From Ferrovibrio sp. (GTDB taxonomy: Bacteria > Pseudomonadota > Alphaproteobacteria > Ferrovibrionales > Ferrovibrionaceae), in assembly GCF_029255545.1 (NCBI RefSeq), contig NZ_JANLJJ010000068.1:105774-139430 (forward strand): a stretch of 33,657 nt of DNA, read 5' to 3'. Shown here one piece after another: positions 16,681-24,998 of the stretch. The notes under the pieces are model-generated. The model saw only the letters and a program-made list of their open reading frames with translations. It did no database searches and was not told where the DNA came from. Each line of letters opens with the position of its first letter. The stretch's first letter is position 1. The position numbers and the translations under genes were made by a program.

Positions 16681-17436
16681 TCAGACCACGCCGTGCTGGC
16701 GCACATCCAGCCGCACGATGGCCTGTTCCAGCGCCGCGCGGTCGGTCAGGTAATAGGTCTTGTCCTTGCGGGCCATCTGGCCGCCATGCAGCAAATTGGC
16801 CAGCACGCGCGCCACCGTCTCGCGCGTGGTCGCGGCGCGGCGGGCGATCTCATGCTGCTTGGGCATGGGATAGATCAGCCAGCCATCGGCGTTCAGCGGA
16901 TCGCGCCGCGCCAGTTTCAGCAGCTCGCGATAGACACGCTGGATCGCGCCCAGCGTGGCAAGATCCATGATGCGTTCGTTGTTGGCGCGGATGATCGCCG
17001 TCAGCCGGCGCATCACCTTCAGGGCCACCGCCGGCTCGCGCGCCAGCAGCGCCTCGAAAGCCTTTGGCGGCATGGCCGCCAGGCGGCAGGTGGTCTGCGC
17101 CACCACGCTGGCCGAGCGACGTTCGCCATCGATGGCGGCGATCTCGCCGAAATAGCTGCCCGCCGACACCAGGGCATAGGAAATCTCGCGGCCATTGCCC
17201 GAGAAATTCACCACCTCCACCGTGCCATCAACCACGAAATACACATCGCGGCTGTCGCTGTTGCGGTCGAGGATTTGCTCATGGGAGGCAAAGCGGCGCC
17301 ACTGGCAGGCGCGCTCCACGTCAGCGCGCGCGGCCGGGCTGAGGTCGCTCAGCAGGTCGATCTTCTCCAGGCTGTCGGGCGCCGCCGTGGCTGCCCCCCG
17401 CCCCTTGCCGGCAGGCCTGCCGGTGTCTTCTGTCAT
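16681..17436 (-). CDS. Crp/Fnr family transcriptional regulator
   Basis: This 251-residue regulator has a cNMP-binding-like jelly-roll at about residues 25-145 (ILDRNSDSRDVYFVVDGTVEVVN, GSYFGEIAAIDGERRSASVVA) and a Crp-type helix-turn-helix at about 195-225 (KQHEIARRAATTRETVARVLANL). The FGEIA segment followed by RSASV resembles the cAMP-phosphate cassette of Crp (FGEL...RSA). No Fnr-type cysteine cluster is seen near the N terminus. The start is ATG at 17436 with AAGGGGGA upstream. It is the last gene of the long minus-strand run, 50 bases after holB. The class III cyclase at 31618-32898 shows that the cell may make cyclic nucleotides. Confidence 0.88.
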   Translation of the reverse strand: MTEDTGRPAGKGRGAATAAPDSLEKIDLLSDLSPAARADVERACQWRRFASHEQILDRNSDSRDVYFVVDGTVEVVNFSGNGREISYALVSAGSYFGEIAAIDGERRSASVVAQTTCRLAAMPPKAFEALLAREPAVALKVMRRLTAIIRANNERIMDLATLGAIQRVYRELLKLARRDPLNADGWLIYPMPKQHEIARRAATTRETVARVLANLLHGGQMARKDKTYYLTDRAALEQAIVRLDVRQHGVV

Positions 17437-17486
17437 TGAATCCCCCTTGCCGCCACACTGGCAGCAACCGGCAGAAGGCAGACGGC

Positions 17487-18617
17487 CTAACGGGCGGCCC
17501 GCCCCAATGCCGCGAACAAATTCAGCAGCATCTGCTTGCGGTCGAGATTGACCGATTCCCCGCGATCGAGCAAGCGACCGAACTGCTCCCAGTCCTCGGC
17601 CCAGCGTTCCGGCCCCTGCCAGGCGGCGAGTCGCCGGGCCAAAGCCGTCTCGCCCGGAAAGATTTCCGCCCAGCCGGCGCCGCCGATCCGGTCGGCGGCG
17701 GCGGCCCGCGCCAGCCGCGCCAGCCACCAGCGGAACAGTTCCGTCATCAGATGGAAACCGGCGCCGCTTTTGTCGCGGTTGATGGCATCGCCGAAGGCAT
17801 GCAGCTTGGCGATATCCGGCTTGGGCAGCTGACCCACCATGTCGAGCAGGCCATGCAGCAGTTTCAGCCCGCCCTGCGCGGCCAGCATCACGGCCCGGCC
17901 GGGCGAGCCTTCCGCCAGCACCGCCAGCCCGCGCCGCTCGGCGGCATCGAGATCGGGCAGCAGGCGGTCCAGCGCCGGCAGCAGGGCCTTCTCATCCAGT
18001 GGCTTCAGGGCCAGACGGCGACAGCGCGAACGTATGGTCGGCAGCAGGCTGCCCGGCGCATGGCTGATCAGCAGCAGCACCGCATTGGGCGGCGGCTCTT
18101 CCAGGATTTTCAGCAGCGCGTTGGCGGCGTTGACGTTCATGTCGTCGGCGGCATCGACGATGCAGACGCGATACCCGCCTTCTGCTGCCGTCATGCCGAA
18201 ACGCTCATTCACCGCGCGCACGTCCTGCACGACGATGTCGCCACGCCAGCGTTCGGCCTTGTCGTCCCAGCTGCGTTCCACCGTGATCAGGTCGGCATGG
18301 CCGGCACTGGCAATGCGATGGAAAACCGGATGCTCTTCCGGGATGGCCAGCGTGTCGGGCAAGACCGGCGCATCGCCGAACAGGCTCGGTCCGCTATCCA
18401 TGGCCGAGGCCGGACCATGGCTGAGCAGGAACCGCGCGAAGCGGAAGGCCAGGGTGGATTTGCCGACGCCGCGCGGCCCGGTGATCAGCCAGGCATGCGG
18501 CAGGCGGCCGGAAGCCCAGGCTTCCAGCAGCGCCTTCTCGGCCGCGGCATGGCCGAACAGGGCGGAGGCATGGCGCGGCCCCCAGGTCGTGGCCTGTTGC
18601 GGGTCGTAGCCGCTCAT
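17487..18617 (-). CDS. holB: DNA polymerase III delta prime subunit
   Basis: This 376-residue AAA+ clamp-loader subunit has P-loop GPRGVGKST at residues 47-55, Walker B-like VCIVDAADDMNVNAANALLKILEEPP, and the sensor-like HAPGSLLPTIRSRCR with the SRC motif of clamp loaders. It helps load the beta clamp. The zinc ribbon of some delta prime proteins is not visible. The ATG overlaps the tmk stop (ATGA). The tmk-holB order is conserved in many bacteria, and in alphaproteobacteria metG often follows; here a Crp/Fnr gene follows instead. Confidence 0.92.
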   Translation of the reverse strand: MSGYDPQQATTWGPRHASALFGHAAAEKALLEAWASGRLPHAWLITGPRGVGKSTLAFRFARFLLSHGPASAMDSGPSLFGDAPVLPDTLAIPEEHPVFHRIASAGHADLITVERSWDDKAERWRGDIVVQDVRAVNERFGMTAAEGGYRVCIVDAADDMNVNAANALLKILEEPPPNAVLLLISHAPGSLLPTIRSRCRRLALKPLDEKALLPALDRLLPDLDAAERRGLAVLAEGSPGRAVMLAAQGGLKLLHGLLDMVGQLPKPDIAKLHAFGDAINRDKSGAGFHLMTELFRWWLARLARAAAADRIGGAGWAEIFPGETALARRLAAWQGPERWAEDWEQFGRLLDRGESVNLDRKQMLLNLFAALGRAAR

Positions 18618-19267
18618 GGCTGCAGACTGAACTGCGCCACCACGGCATGCCAGAGCGCCACGGCGACGCTTTCGACATCGCGGTCGGCATCGATCAGGCG
18701 GCAGCGCTGCGGCTCGCGCGCGGCGATGTCGCGGAACGCGCCGCGCAGCCTGTCATGGAAGTCGCGGCCCATGCGCTCGTAGCGGTCCTCGGCGGCCTTA
18801 TGGCCCTGCATGCGCTGCTTCGCCCGCGCCAGCCCGGTTTCCACCGGCAGGTCGAGCACCAACGTCAGGTCCGGCGCGAAATCGCCCAGCACCAGCTTGT
18901 GCAGAGCCGCCACCACCTCGCGCCCGACCGCGCCGGCATATCCCTGATACGCCATGGTGGAATCGGCAAAGCGGTCGGAAATCACCCAGACGCCGCGGCC
19001 GAGCGCCGGCTTCACCGTCTTTTCCACATGAGCGCGGCGGGCGGCGTAATGCAGCAGGGTTTCGGTCATGGCATCCCAGCGATCGGGATCGCCGGTCACC
19101 AGCAGGCTGCGGATCGCCTCGGCGCCGGCGGTGCCGCCAGGTTCGCGGGTCAGCAGGGTCTCGATGCCGCGTTCGGCCAGCCGGTCGGCCAGCAGCCTGA
19201 TCTGGGTGGACTTGCCGGCGCCCTCGCCACCTTCCAGCGTTATGAATCGGCCGCGCGCCGCGCTCAC
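18614..19267 (-). CDS. tmk: Thymidylate kinase
   Basis: This 217-residue dTMP kinase (dTMP + ATP to dTDP + ADP) has the P-loop GGEGAGKST at residues 13-21, the DR(F/Y) motif as SDRFADSTMAYQG, TREPGGTAGAEAIR as substrate loop, and a LID region AEDRYERMGRDFHDRLR. The start is read as GTG at 19267, which overlaps the carboxypeptidase stop in GTGA and gives MSAARGRFITLEGG. The longer GTG at 19285 would add six residues inside the upstream gene. Essential housekeeping gene. Confidence 0.93.
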   Translation of the reverse strand: MSAARGRFITLEGGEGAGKSTQIRLLADRLAERGIETLLTREPGGTAGAEAIRSLLVTGDPDRWDAMTETLLHYAARRAHVEKTVKPALGRGVWVISDRFADSTMAYQGYAGAVGREVVAALHKLVLGDFAPDLTLVLDLPVETGLARAKQRMQGHKAAEDRYERMGRDFHDRLRGAFRDIAAREPQRCRLIDADRDVESVAVALWHAVVAQFSLQP

Positions 19268-20448
19268 TGCTTCTTCGCGCCCCACAGCAGGTAGCTGACG
19301 GCGGCGCCGATCCGGCCGGTGAAGCCAAGCTGCTGCACATCCGCGCCGGCGACCAGCGGCACTTCCATCAGCGTCGCATCCCTGCTGGCGACGGTCAGCG
19401 TCGCCACCGGCGTGCCCTTGACGATGGGCGCCGGGATCGGGTTCTCGTAGGACACCGTCACCTTCACGGTATTCTTGGTCTGCCGCGGCAGGGTCAGCGC
19501 CAGATTGCGGTCGATCAGCAGCGGAATACGCGCCGCATCGCCCAGCCAGACATCGGCTTCGTCGACCACGGCGCCAGCGGCGAACAGCTTGTAATTGTCG
19601 AACTGGCTGAAGCCGAGCTCCAGCAGGCGCTCGGACTCGCGCGAACGCTCGTTCATGCTCTTCAGGCCGTTCACCACCAGGATCAGGCGGCGGTCGCCGC
19701 GCTTGGCGGAAGCGGTCAGGCCATAACCGGCGGCTTCAGTATGGCCGGTCTTCAGGCCGTCGGCGCCGATATCCTTGTAGAGCAGCGGATTGCGGTTGCC
19801 CTGGGTGATCGGCTTCTTGCTCACCTGGTCGATGCCGTAGGTGAACTCCTTCTCGGAGTAGAAATGGTAATATTGCGGAAAATGCCTGATCAGCTGCTTG
19901 GCCAGCATGGCGAGGTCGCGCGCGGTGGTCAGGTGCTGCGGGTCCGGCCAGCCCGAGGCGTTGCGGAAGCTGCTGTTCTTCAGGCCAAGCTCACGCGCCC
20001 GGTCGGTCATCATCTCGGCGAAGCGTTCCTCGGTGCCGGCAATGCCTTCGGCCAGCACGACGCAGGCATCGTTGCCCGACTGCACGATCACGCCGCGCAG
20101 CAGGTCCTCCACCTTCACGCGGCCGCCCAGCGGGACGAACATCTTCGAACCCTGGATGCGCCAGGCCTTCTCGCTGACCGGCAGCATGTCGTCCATGCGC
20201 AGCTTGCCGGCGGCGAGCTGGTCGAACACCATGAAGGCGGTCATCAGCTTCGACATCGACGAGGGCGGCATCAGCTCGTCGGCATTCTTTTCGAAGATCA
20301 CCGCATCGGTATCGGCATCAATCAGGACCATCTGCCGCGCCACCGTCTCGACCTGGCCCAGCTGGGCCAGCGCGGGCCGTGCCAGCCCAACCGCCAGCAG
20401 GGCGGCGAGGAAAACCGCGGCAACCTTATTCGACGACGATACGCGCAT
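19264..20448 (-). CDS. dacA: D-alanyl-D-alanine carboxypeptidase (PBP5/6 type)
   Basis: This 394-residue low-molecular-weight penicillin-binding protein trims the terminal D-Ala of peptidoglycan stems. A signal peptide covers residues 1-28 (ends ARPALA). The serine-peptidase triad is complete: SMSK with Ser64 and Lys67, SGN at 124-126, and KTG at 232-234. The C-terminal beta-rich PBP5_C domain follows and ends in a short amphipathic tail for membrane attachment. The ATG at 20448 lies 23 bases inside the rlpA 3' end, so translation may be coupled. The choice of the symbol dacA rather than dacC or dacF is by convention. Confidence 0.93.
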   Translation of the reverse strand: MRVSSSNKVAAVFLAALLAVGLARPALAQLGQVETVARQMVLIDADTDAVIFEKNADELMPPSSMSKLMTAFMVFDQLAAGKLRMDDMLPVSEKAWRIQGSKMFVPLGGRVKVEDLLRGVIVQSGNDACVVLAEGIAGTEERFAEMMTDRARELGLKNSSFRNASGWPDPQHLTTARDLAMLAKQLIRHFPQYYHFYSEKEFTYGIDQVSKKPITQGNRNPLLYKDIGADGLKTGHTEAAGYGLTASAKRGDRRLILVVNGLKSMNERSRESERLLELGFSQFDNYKLFAAGAVVDEADVWLGDAARIPLLIDRNLALTLPRQTKNTVKVTVSYENPIPAPIVKGTPVATLTVASRDATLMEVPLVAGADVQQLGFTGRIGAAVSYLLWGAKKQ

Positions 20449-21511
20449 TGCTCTGTCCGTTGCTAAGCACTTGCTGCAGGGCCTGATCGGCGGCCGTCAC
20501 CTGATTGAACGGGCCAAGACGGACGCGGAAGAATTCCTGCTTGTTGACGAAGGTGGATGTCACATTGGCCGGACCGATCAGCGACATCTGGGCGGCAAGC
20601 TTGTGGGCGTTTTCATGCAGGGTGAAGGCGCCAACCTGCACATAGATCTGGCCGCCGCGGGCCGGGCCGACCTCGACCTTCTGCTGCGACAGGTTGCTGG
20701 TCGCCACGTCAGCCGGCCTGGCGGCGGCGTCGGTCGCCGGCTTCTGCGCGGCGAGGATCTGCATCGGCGAAGGCTGGCCTTCCGCCGGCTTGGTCACGTC
20801 AGCGCTGCGGCCCTTCATGCCGGGCGGCGGCGGCAGGGCTTCGGCCGAAACGCCGCCGCGCGGCGCGGCGGCCGGCCGCTCGTCGCCACCCACGCTGCGC
20901 GAGGCAACCATGGTCGCCCCCTCGCCGCCCAGGGGGGCCGGACCAACATACTGCACGCGCACCTTGGCGGTACCCTGGCGCTCATAGCCCAGCAACTGCG
21001 CCGAGCGGCGCGACAGGTCGATGATGCGGTTATTGGCATAGGGGCCGCGGTCGTTCATGCGCACGACGATGGAGCGGCCATTTTCCAGATTGGTGACGCG
21101 GACCAGCGAGGGCATCGGCAGGGTCGGATGCGCCGCCGTCACCTCGTTCATGTCGAAAACCTCGCCATTGGCGGTGGCCTTGCCGTGGAATTGCTCACCA
21201 TACCACGAACCGATGCCGGTCTCGTCGTAACTCGGGTCTTCCTTGGGGTAAAACCAGACGCCGTTGATCTGATAGGGATTGCCGACCTTGTAGATGCCGC
21301 CCTTGCCGGCACCCGACTGGGTGGGCTCGCCGCCACCCCGGATCATGGATTTGGCCGTGTGGTTGAACAGGGTCGTCTCGGCGCAGCCGGCCAGGCCGAA
21401 GGCCGCGGCCAGCAGCAATCCTGCCAACCGGGCGCGCGCCAGCCCGGCGGTGCGGGACTCCCCCCGACCCCCCAGGATCAAGCAAGGGATGGCGTGCCGA
21501 TGGCGTAGCAT
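20426..21511 (-). CDS. rlpA: RlpA-type septal lipoprotein with SPOR domain
   Basis: This 361-residue outer-membrane lipoprotein has a lipobox LAGC at Cys43 after a long N region, a double-psi beta-barrel at about 95-190 (GIGSWYGEQFHGKATANGEVFDMNEVTAAHPTLP), and a C-terminal SPOR domain at about 285-360 (YVQVGAFTLHENAHKLAAQM), which binds denuded glycan strands at septa. RlpA proteins are lytic transglycosylases in Pseudomonas. The barrel has the conserved NDRGPY and IDLS segments. A start within the first 30 residues is possible, because the signal is long at ATG 21511. It lies 19 bases after mltB. Confidence 0.92.
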   Translation of the reverse strand: MLRHRHAIPCLILGGRGESRTAGLARARLAGLLLAAAFGLAGCAETTLFNHTAKSMIRGGGEPTQSGAGKGGIYKVGNPYQINGVWFYPKEDPSYDETGIGSWYGEQFHGKATANGEVFDMNEVTAAHPTLPMPSLVRVTNLENGRSIVVRMNDRGPYANNRIIDLSRRSAQLLGYERQGTAKVRVQYVGPAPLGGEGATMVASRSVGGDERPAAAPRGGVSAEALPPPPGMKGRSADVTKPAEGQPSPMQILAAQKPATDAAARPADVATSNLSQQKVEVGPARGGQIYVQVGAFTLHENAHKLAAQMSLIGPANVTSTFVNKQEFFRVRLGPFNQVTAADQALQQVLSNGQSNARIVVE

Positions 21512-21530
21512 GGTCTATATGTGGTGCATA

Positions 21531-22676
21531 TTAACTGTCGCCCAGCTTGTCGGCAAGCAGGCTGACAGTCAAAGCGTAGTGATGGGCGCAGTTATAGCGC
21601 AGGACCGAGCGGTAATTGGCATAGACTAGGAAAGACGATCCGCCCGGCCCGTCCGGCTGCACCAGGGCGCCGGAAACCTGCGCCTTGGGCAGGTCGCCGC
21701 CATCGGTGCGGCGCACGCCCAGTCTTTCCCACTCGGCAATCGGCATGTCCCGGGTCATCTGGTCGATGGCGCGGCAGCCCGATTTGCCCTCACGGGCGAA
21801 TTCGCCCAGCCGGCCCTGCAGGGCCGGCGGCACCTTCACCTCGCGGCCCCAGGTCTGGGCAGTGTTCCAGCCCGCCTTGGCCAGGTAATTGGCGATCGAG
21901 GCGAACACATCGGCCCGGTTGTTCCAGATGTCGCGCTTGCCGTCGCCGTCGAAATCCTCGGCATAGGCCAGATAGCTGCTGGGCATGAACTGGGGCTGCC
22001 CCATGGCGCCGGCCCAGGAGCCCTTCATGGTGGCAAAATCGATATAGCCGCGATCCAGCATGGTGAGCGCGGCAAACAGCTCGTTGCGGAAATAGGCCGA
22101 ACGCCGGCGGTCAAACGCCAGGGTCGCCAGCGAATGGAACAGCGGCACATCCGCCTTCACCGCGCCGTACCGCGTCTCGATGCCCCAGATCGCCAGCACG
22201 AAGCGCGGCTGCACGCCATAGCGCTGGGAAACCTGCCGCAGGATTGCCTGCTGTTCATCGCGCAGTTTCTGCCCACGCGCGACATTCGCCGAGGTGATCA
22301 CGCGGTCGCGATAAGTCGAGAACGTGAGCTTGAACTCCGCCTGGTTGCGGTCACGCTCGATGATGCGCATCACCGGCTCGACGCCGGCCAGGGCGGTCTT
22401 CACCACATCGGCCTTGATGCCTTTCTGCAGCGCCTCGCTGCGCACCTCGGCGAGGAAAGCGTCGAACTCGGCGCGATTGAAGGCAACCGGCTCGGCGGCC
22501 TGGCCAGCCGGCGCGGCAGGTGCCGCAGCCGCGGTATTCTGCGCATTGCCGCCCGGCGCCGGAGCAGCCGGCGTGATGGTTCCGGCAGAGGCATCGGCCG
22601 GCTGGCCGGATTGCCGCATGCCGCAGGCTGCGACCACCAAGCCCAGGACCACCGCACCATACCGCATCCGCCGCAT
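21531..22676 (-). CDS. mltB: Lytic murein transglycosylase, MltB/SltB type
   Basis: This 381-residue lipoprotein cleaves glycan strands to 1,6-anhydromuramyl products. The lipobox VAAC sits at Cys18 if the start is ATG 22676, where GGAGG lies 7 bases upstream. Upstream ATG codons at 22706 and 22679 are possible. An Ala/Pro-rich linker at about 30-65 leads to the SLT_2 domain, with the catalytic Glu in AIWGIETRYG, then GSWAGAMGQPQFMPSSYL and YAEDFDGDGKRDIWNN. NCAHHYALTVSLLADKL near the C terminus is typical of the family. First of the cell-wall set that continues with rlpA and dacA. Confidence 0.92.
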   Translation of the reverse strand: MRRMRYGAVVLGLVVAACGMRQSGQPADASAGTITPAAPAPGGNAQNTAAAAPAAPAGQAAEPVAFNRAEFDAFLAEVRSEALQKGIKADVVKTALAGVEPVMRIIERDRNQAEFKLTFSTYRDRVITSANVARGQKLRDEQQAILRQVSQRYGVQPRFVLAIWGIETRYGAVKADVPLFHSLATLAFDRRRSAYFRNELFAALTMLDRGYIDFATMKGSWAGAMGQPQFMPSSYLAYAEDFDGDGKRDIWNNRADVFASIANYLAKAGWNTAQTWGREVKVPPALQGRLGEFAREGKSGCRAIDQMTRDMPIAEWERLGVRRTDGGDLPKAQVSGALVQPDGPGGSSFLVYANYRSVLRYNCAHHYALTVSLLADKLGDS

Positions 22677-22723
22677 CATCCCGCCTCCGAATCTGTCCAT
22701 CATCATCTCTACCGGGTGTTACC

Positions 22724-22740
22724 CCGCGCCGGAGGCGCGG
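22724..22740 (-). other. Hairpin between the ElyC-like gene and mltB
   Basis: CCGCGCC and GGCGCGG form a 7-bp stem with a 3-base loop, just after the elyC-like stop. No U-run follows, so it is not a standard terminator. It may slow polymerase or protect the upstream mRNA end. Confidence 0.4.
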
Positions 22741-22747
22741 CCAAGAC

Positions 22748-23572
22748 TTAACCTGTGATATTTCGTGTTTCGCCGGTTGCCGCCGGTCGTGGCGGCAGAA
22801 AATCCCGCGTCTGCCCGGTCAGGCGATAGACCAGCAGGCCGATCCATTCCTTGGTCAGGCTGCTCAGGCCGGACAGGTTGCGCAACGGCTCGAATGCCAG
22901 TCCCTGCCGCGGCCGGGCGATATAATCCACAGGATAAGGCAGCATCGGCCAGTCGAGCGCGTTGAAGCAGTTGATGGCGCGCGGCATATGGCGCGCCGAG
23001 GTGACCAGCAGCCAGGTTTCGCCGGCAACAGGCCCGGCAATCTCCTTGGCAAACCGGGCATTCTCAACCGTATTGCGGGCCTTCGCATCATATTGCACGC
23101 GTGCGGGATCAAGCCCGAGCAGCGCAAAAACGGCGGCGGCGACATCGGCTTCGGTGTAAAGCCGTCCGTCTTTCGGCAATGCGGCGCCGCCGGTGAAAAT
23201 GAGCCTCGCTTCGGGATACCGCCGCGCCAGCGCGGCGAAGGCGATCAGCCGGTCGGCATTGCTGTTCACTTCCGGCCAGCCATGCGCGGCATAGAGCGCC
23301 GGCTCTTCCGCGCCGCCCAGCACGACGATGCCTGCAATACGTTCAGGCAGAGCGGGAACCGGAAAATGCTGCTCCAGCGGCGTGACCAGCCAATCGCGCA
23401 GCGGCAAGGCGCCAAGCACTGCGATGACGGCCAGCATCATGGCCCCCAGGCCGATGCCGAGGCGTCGGCTGCGGTGCCACCATGACAGCAGCAGGGCGAG
23501 GATCAGCAGGCCGAACAGCAGATTGCCGGGGTTGAAGAAACCCCACAGGATCGTGTTCAGCGTGGCGGACAT
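22748..23572 (-). CDS. ElyC/YdcF-family DUF218 membrane protein
   Basis: This 274-residue protein has two membrane helices at about residues 15-32 and 38-57, then a periplasmic DUF218 domain. Motifs are IAGIVVLGGAEEPALY, ARLIFTGGAALP, ARNTVENARF and LLVTSARHMPRAINCF. ElyC in E. coli acts in envelope biogenesis and peptidoglycan precursor handling; SanA and YdcF are relatives. The start is ATG at 23572 with GGGAA upstream. Location at the head of the mltB-rlpA-dacA run supports an envelope role. The gene is divergent from the PrpD-family gene across about 110 bases. Confidence 0.85.
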   Translation of the reverse strand: MSATLNTILWGFFNPGNLLFGLLILALLLSWWHRSRRLGIGLGAMMLAVIAVLGALPLRDWLVTPLEQHFPVPALPERIAGIVVLGGAEEPALYAAHGWPEVNSNADRLIAFAALARRYPEARLIFTGGAALPKDGRLYTEADVAAAVFALLGLDPARVQYDAKARNTVENARFAKEIAGPVAGETWLLVTSARHMPRAINCFNALDWPMLPYPVDYIARPRQGLAFEPLRNLSGLSSLTKEWIGLLVYRLTGQTRDFLPPRPAATGETRNITG

Positions 23573-23683
23573 GAAATTCCCAGGAAACGGCGATTCGGGC
23601 CAGAGATCGGGCCGAGGGATGACTTTGCCCGCATGAATGGTAAATTTCCGTTAACCGCTTTCCAACCCGCCAGGCCCGCCCGA

Positions 23684-24988
23684 ATGACCGCCCTCCCTCC
23701 TCTATCGCTGACCGGCCGGCTGGCCGCCCTGATCGCCGCCCGCCCGATCGCGCCAGCGGACGAGCGCGCCGCCGCCCTGTTCACCCTCGATGCGCTGGCC
23801 AACGCGCTGGCTGGCCGCAAGACCCGGCCGGGCAGCATCCTGCTTGACTGGGCAGCCGCCGAGCCGCTCACCACCGGCCGCGAGGCGCTGCTGCTCGGCG
23901 GCCTGACCCATATCCTGGAGGTCGACGACCTGCACCGCGCTTCGGTCGTGCATCCGGGCTGCGTCGTGGTGCCGGCGGCCTGGGCGCTGGCGCGCCGGCG
24001 CGGCATTCACGGCCGCGCCTTCCTCGCCGCCGTGCTGCGCGGCTTCGAAGCCTGCTGCCGGGTCGGCATGGCGGTTGGTCCGGCGCATTACAAAATCTGG
24101 CACAACACCGCCACCTGCGGCCCCTTCGGCTCGGCCTATGCTGCTGGCGACCTGCTTGGCCTCGATCATGCGGCGATGACCGATGCGCTGGGCAATGCCG
24201 GCACGCAATCATCCGGCCTGTGGCAGTTCCTGGCCACCGGCGCGATGAGCAAGCATCTGCATGCCGGGCGCGCGGCCGAAGCCGGCCTGCTGGCCGCAGA
24301 CCTCGCGGCGCGCGGTTTTTCCGGCCCGCCGCAAATCCTGGAAGGCGAAAAAGGCTTCTTCAAAGCGACCTGCGCCGATCCGCGCCCCGAACGCCTGCTG
24401 GCCGAGCCCGACGCGCCCTGGCAACTGGTGCTCACATCGATCAAGCCATGGCCGAGTTGCCGACATACCCACCCCACGATCGATGCGGGACTGGAGATCG
24501 CGGCGAAAATCGGCAACCGCCCGATCGAACGCATCCATGTCGCCACCTACCAGGCAGCCCTGGATGTCTGCGACCGCGTCGTGGCGAACAGCGAATACGA
24601 GGCGAAATTCTCGCTGCAGCACACCGCCGCGGCCGCCCTGACGGACGGCAGGATCGATTTCGCCAGCTTCGACGCCCCGGCCCGGGCCCGGCTGGCCGCC
24701 ACCGCCGCAACCGTGACCATCGAGGCAGCAAAGCCTTTCACGACGCGTTACCCCAATGCATGGGGCGCCCGCATCACCGCCTGGCTGGGCGATGGCGCGA
24801 CCTTGAGCGCCGAGCGCGAGCACGCCTATGGCGATCCGGAAAATCCGCTGGATGAAGCCGCCATGCGCGCCAAGGCAACCATGCTGCTGGAATATGGCGG
24901 CATCGCCGAACCGCAGCGATTCATCAATGCCATACTGGCCCTGGCCGAGGACGCGCCCCTACCTGACCTGCCGGAAGCCGTGTTATAA
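23684..24988 (+). CDS. MmgE/PrpD family protein
   Basis: This 434-residue member of the MmgE/PrpD family includes 2-methylcitrate dehydratase, cis-aconitate decarboxylase and iminodisuccinate epimerase as known activities. Family features visible are LGGLTHILEVDDLHRASVVHPGC (the Asp-His active region), GRAFLAAVLRGFEACCRVG, KIWHNTATCGPFGSAYAAGDLLGL, SKHLHAGRAAEAGLLAADLAARGFSGP and KPWPSCRHTHPTIDAGLEI. The start is set at ATG 23684 by family fit; an in-frame ATG at 23633 is possible. The substrate is unknown. No prpC or prpB lies near, so a methylcitrate role is not supported. The stop lies inside the -10 box of the next gene. Confidence 0.86.
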   Translation: MTALPPLSLTGRLAALIAARPIAPADERAAALFTLDALANALAGRKTRPGSILLDWAAAEPLTTGREALLLGGLTHILEVDDLHRASVVHPGCVVVPAAWALARRRGIHGRAFLAAVLRGFEACCRVGMAVGPAHYKIWHNTATCGPFGSAYAAGDLLGLDHAAMTDALGNAGTQSSGLWQFLATGAMSKHLHAGRAAEAGLLAADLAARGFSGPPQILEGEKGFFKATCADPRPERLLAEPDAPWQLVLTSIKPWPSCRHTHPTIDAGLEIAAKIGNRPIERIHVATYQAALDVCDRVVANSEYEAKFSLQHTAAAALTDGRIDFASFDAPARARLAATAATVTIEAAKPFTTRYPNAWGARITAWLGDGATLSAEREHAYGDPENPLDEAAMRAKATMLLEYGGIAEPQRFINAILALAEDAPLPDLPEAVL

Positions 24989-24989
24989 T
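24981..24989 (+). promoter_or_regulatory. Extended -10 promoter for the small secreted protein
   Basis: TGTTATAAT is a perfect extended -10 element (TGn plus TATAAT) in otherwise GC-rich DNA. It overlaps the last codon and stop of the upstream gene. The usual start distance would place transcription at about 24996-24997, only 2-3 bases before the ATG at 24999, so the mRNA would be leaderless. The best -35-like match is CTGACC at 24963, spaced 15 bases. Confidence 0.6.
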
Positions 24990-24998
24990 AAATATATT

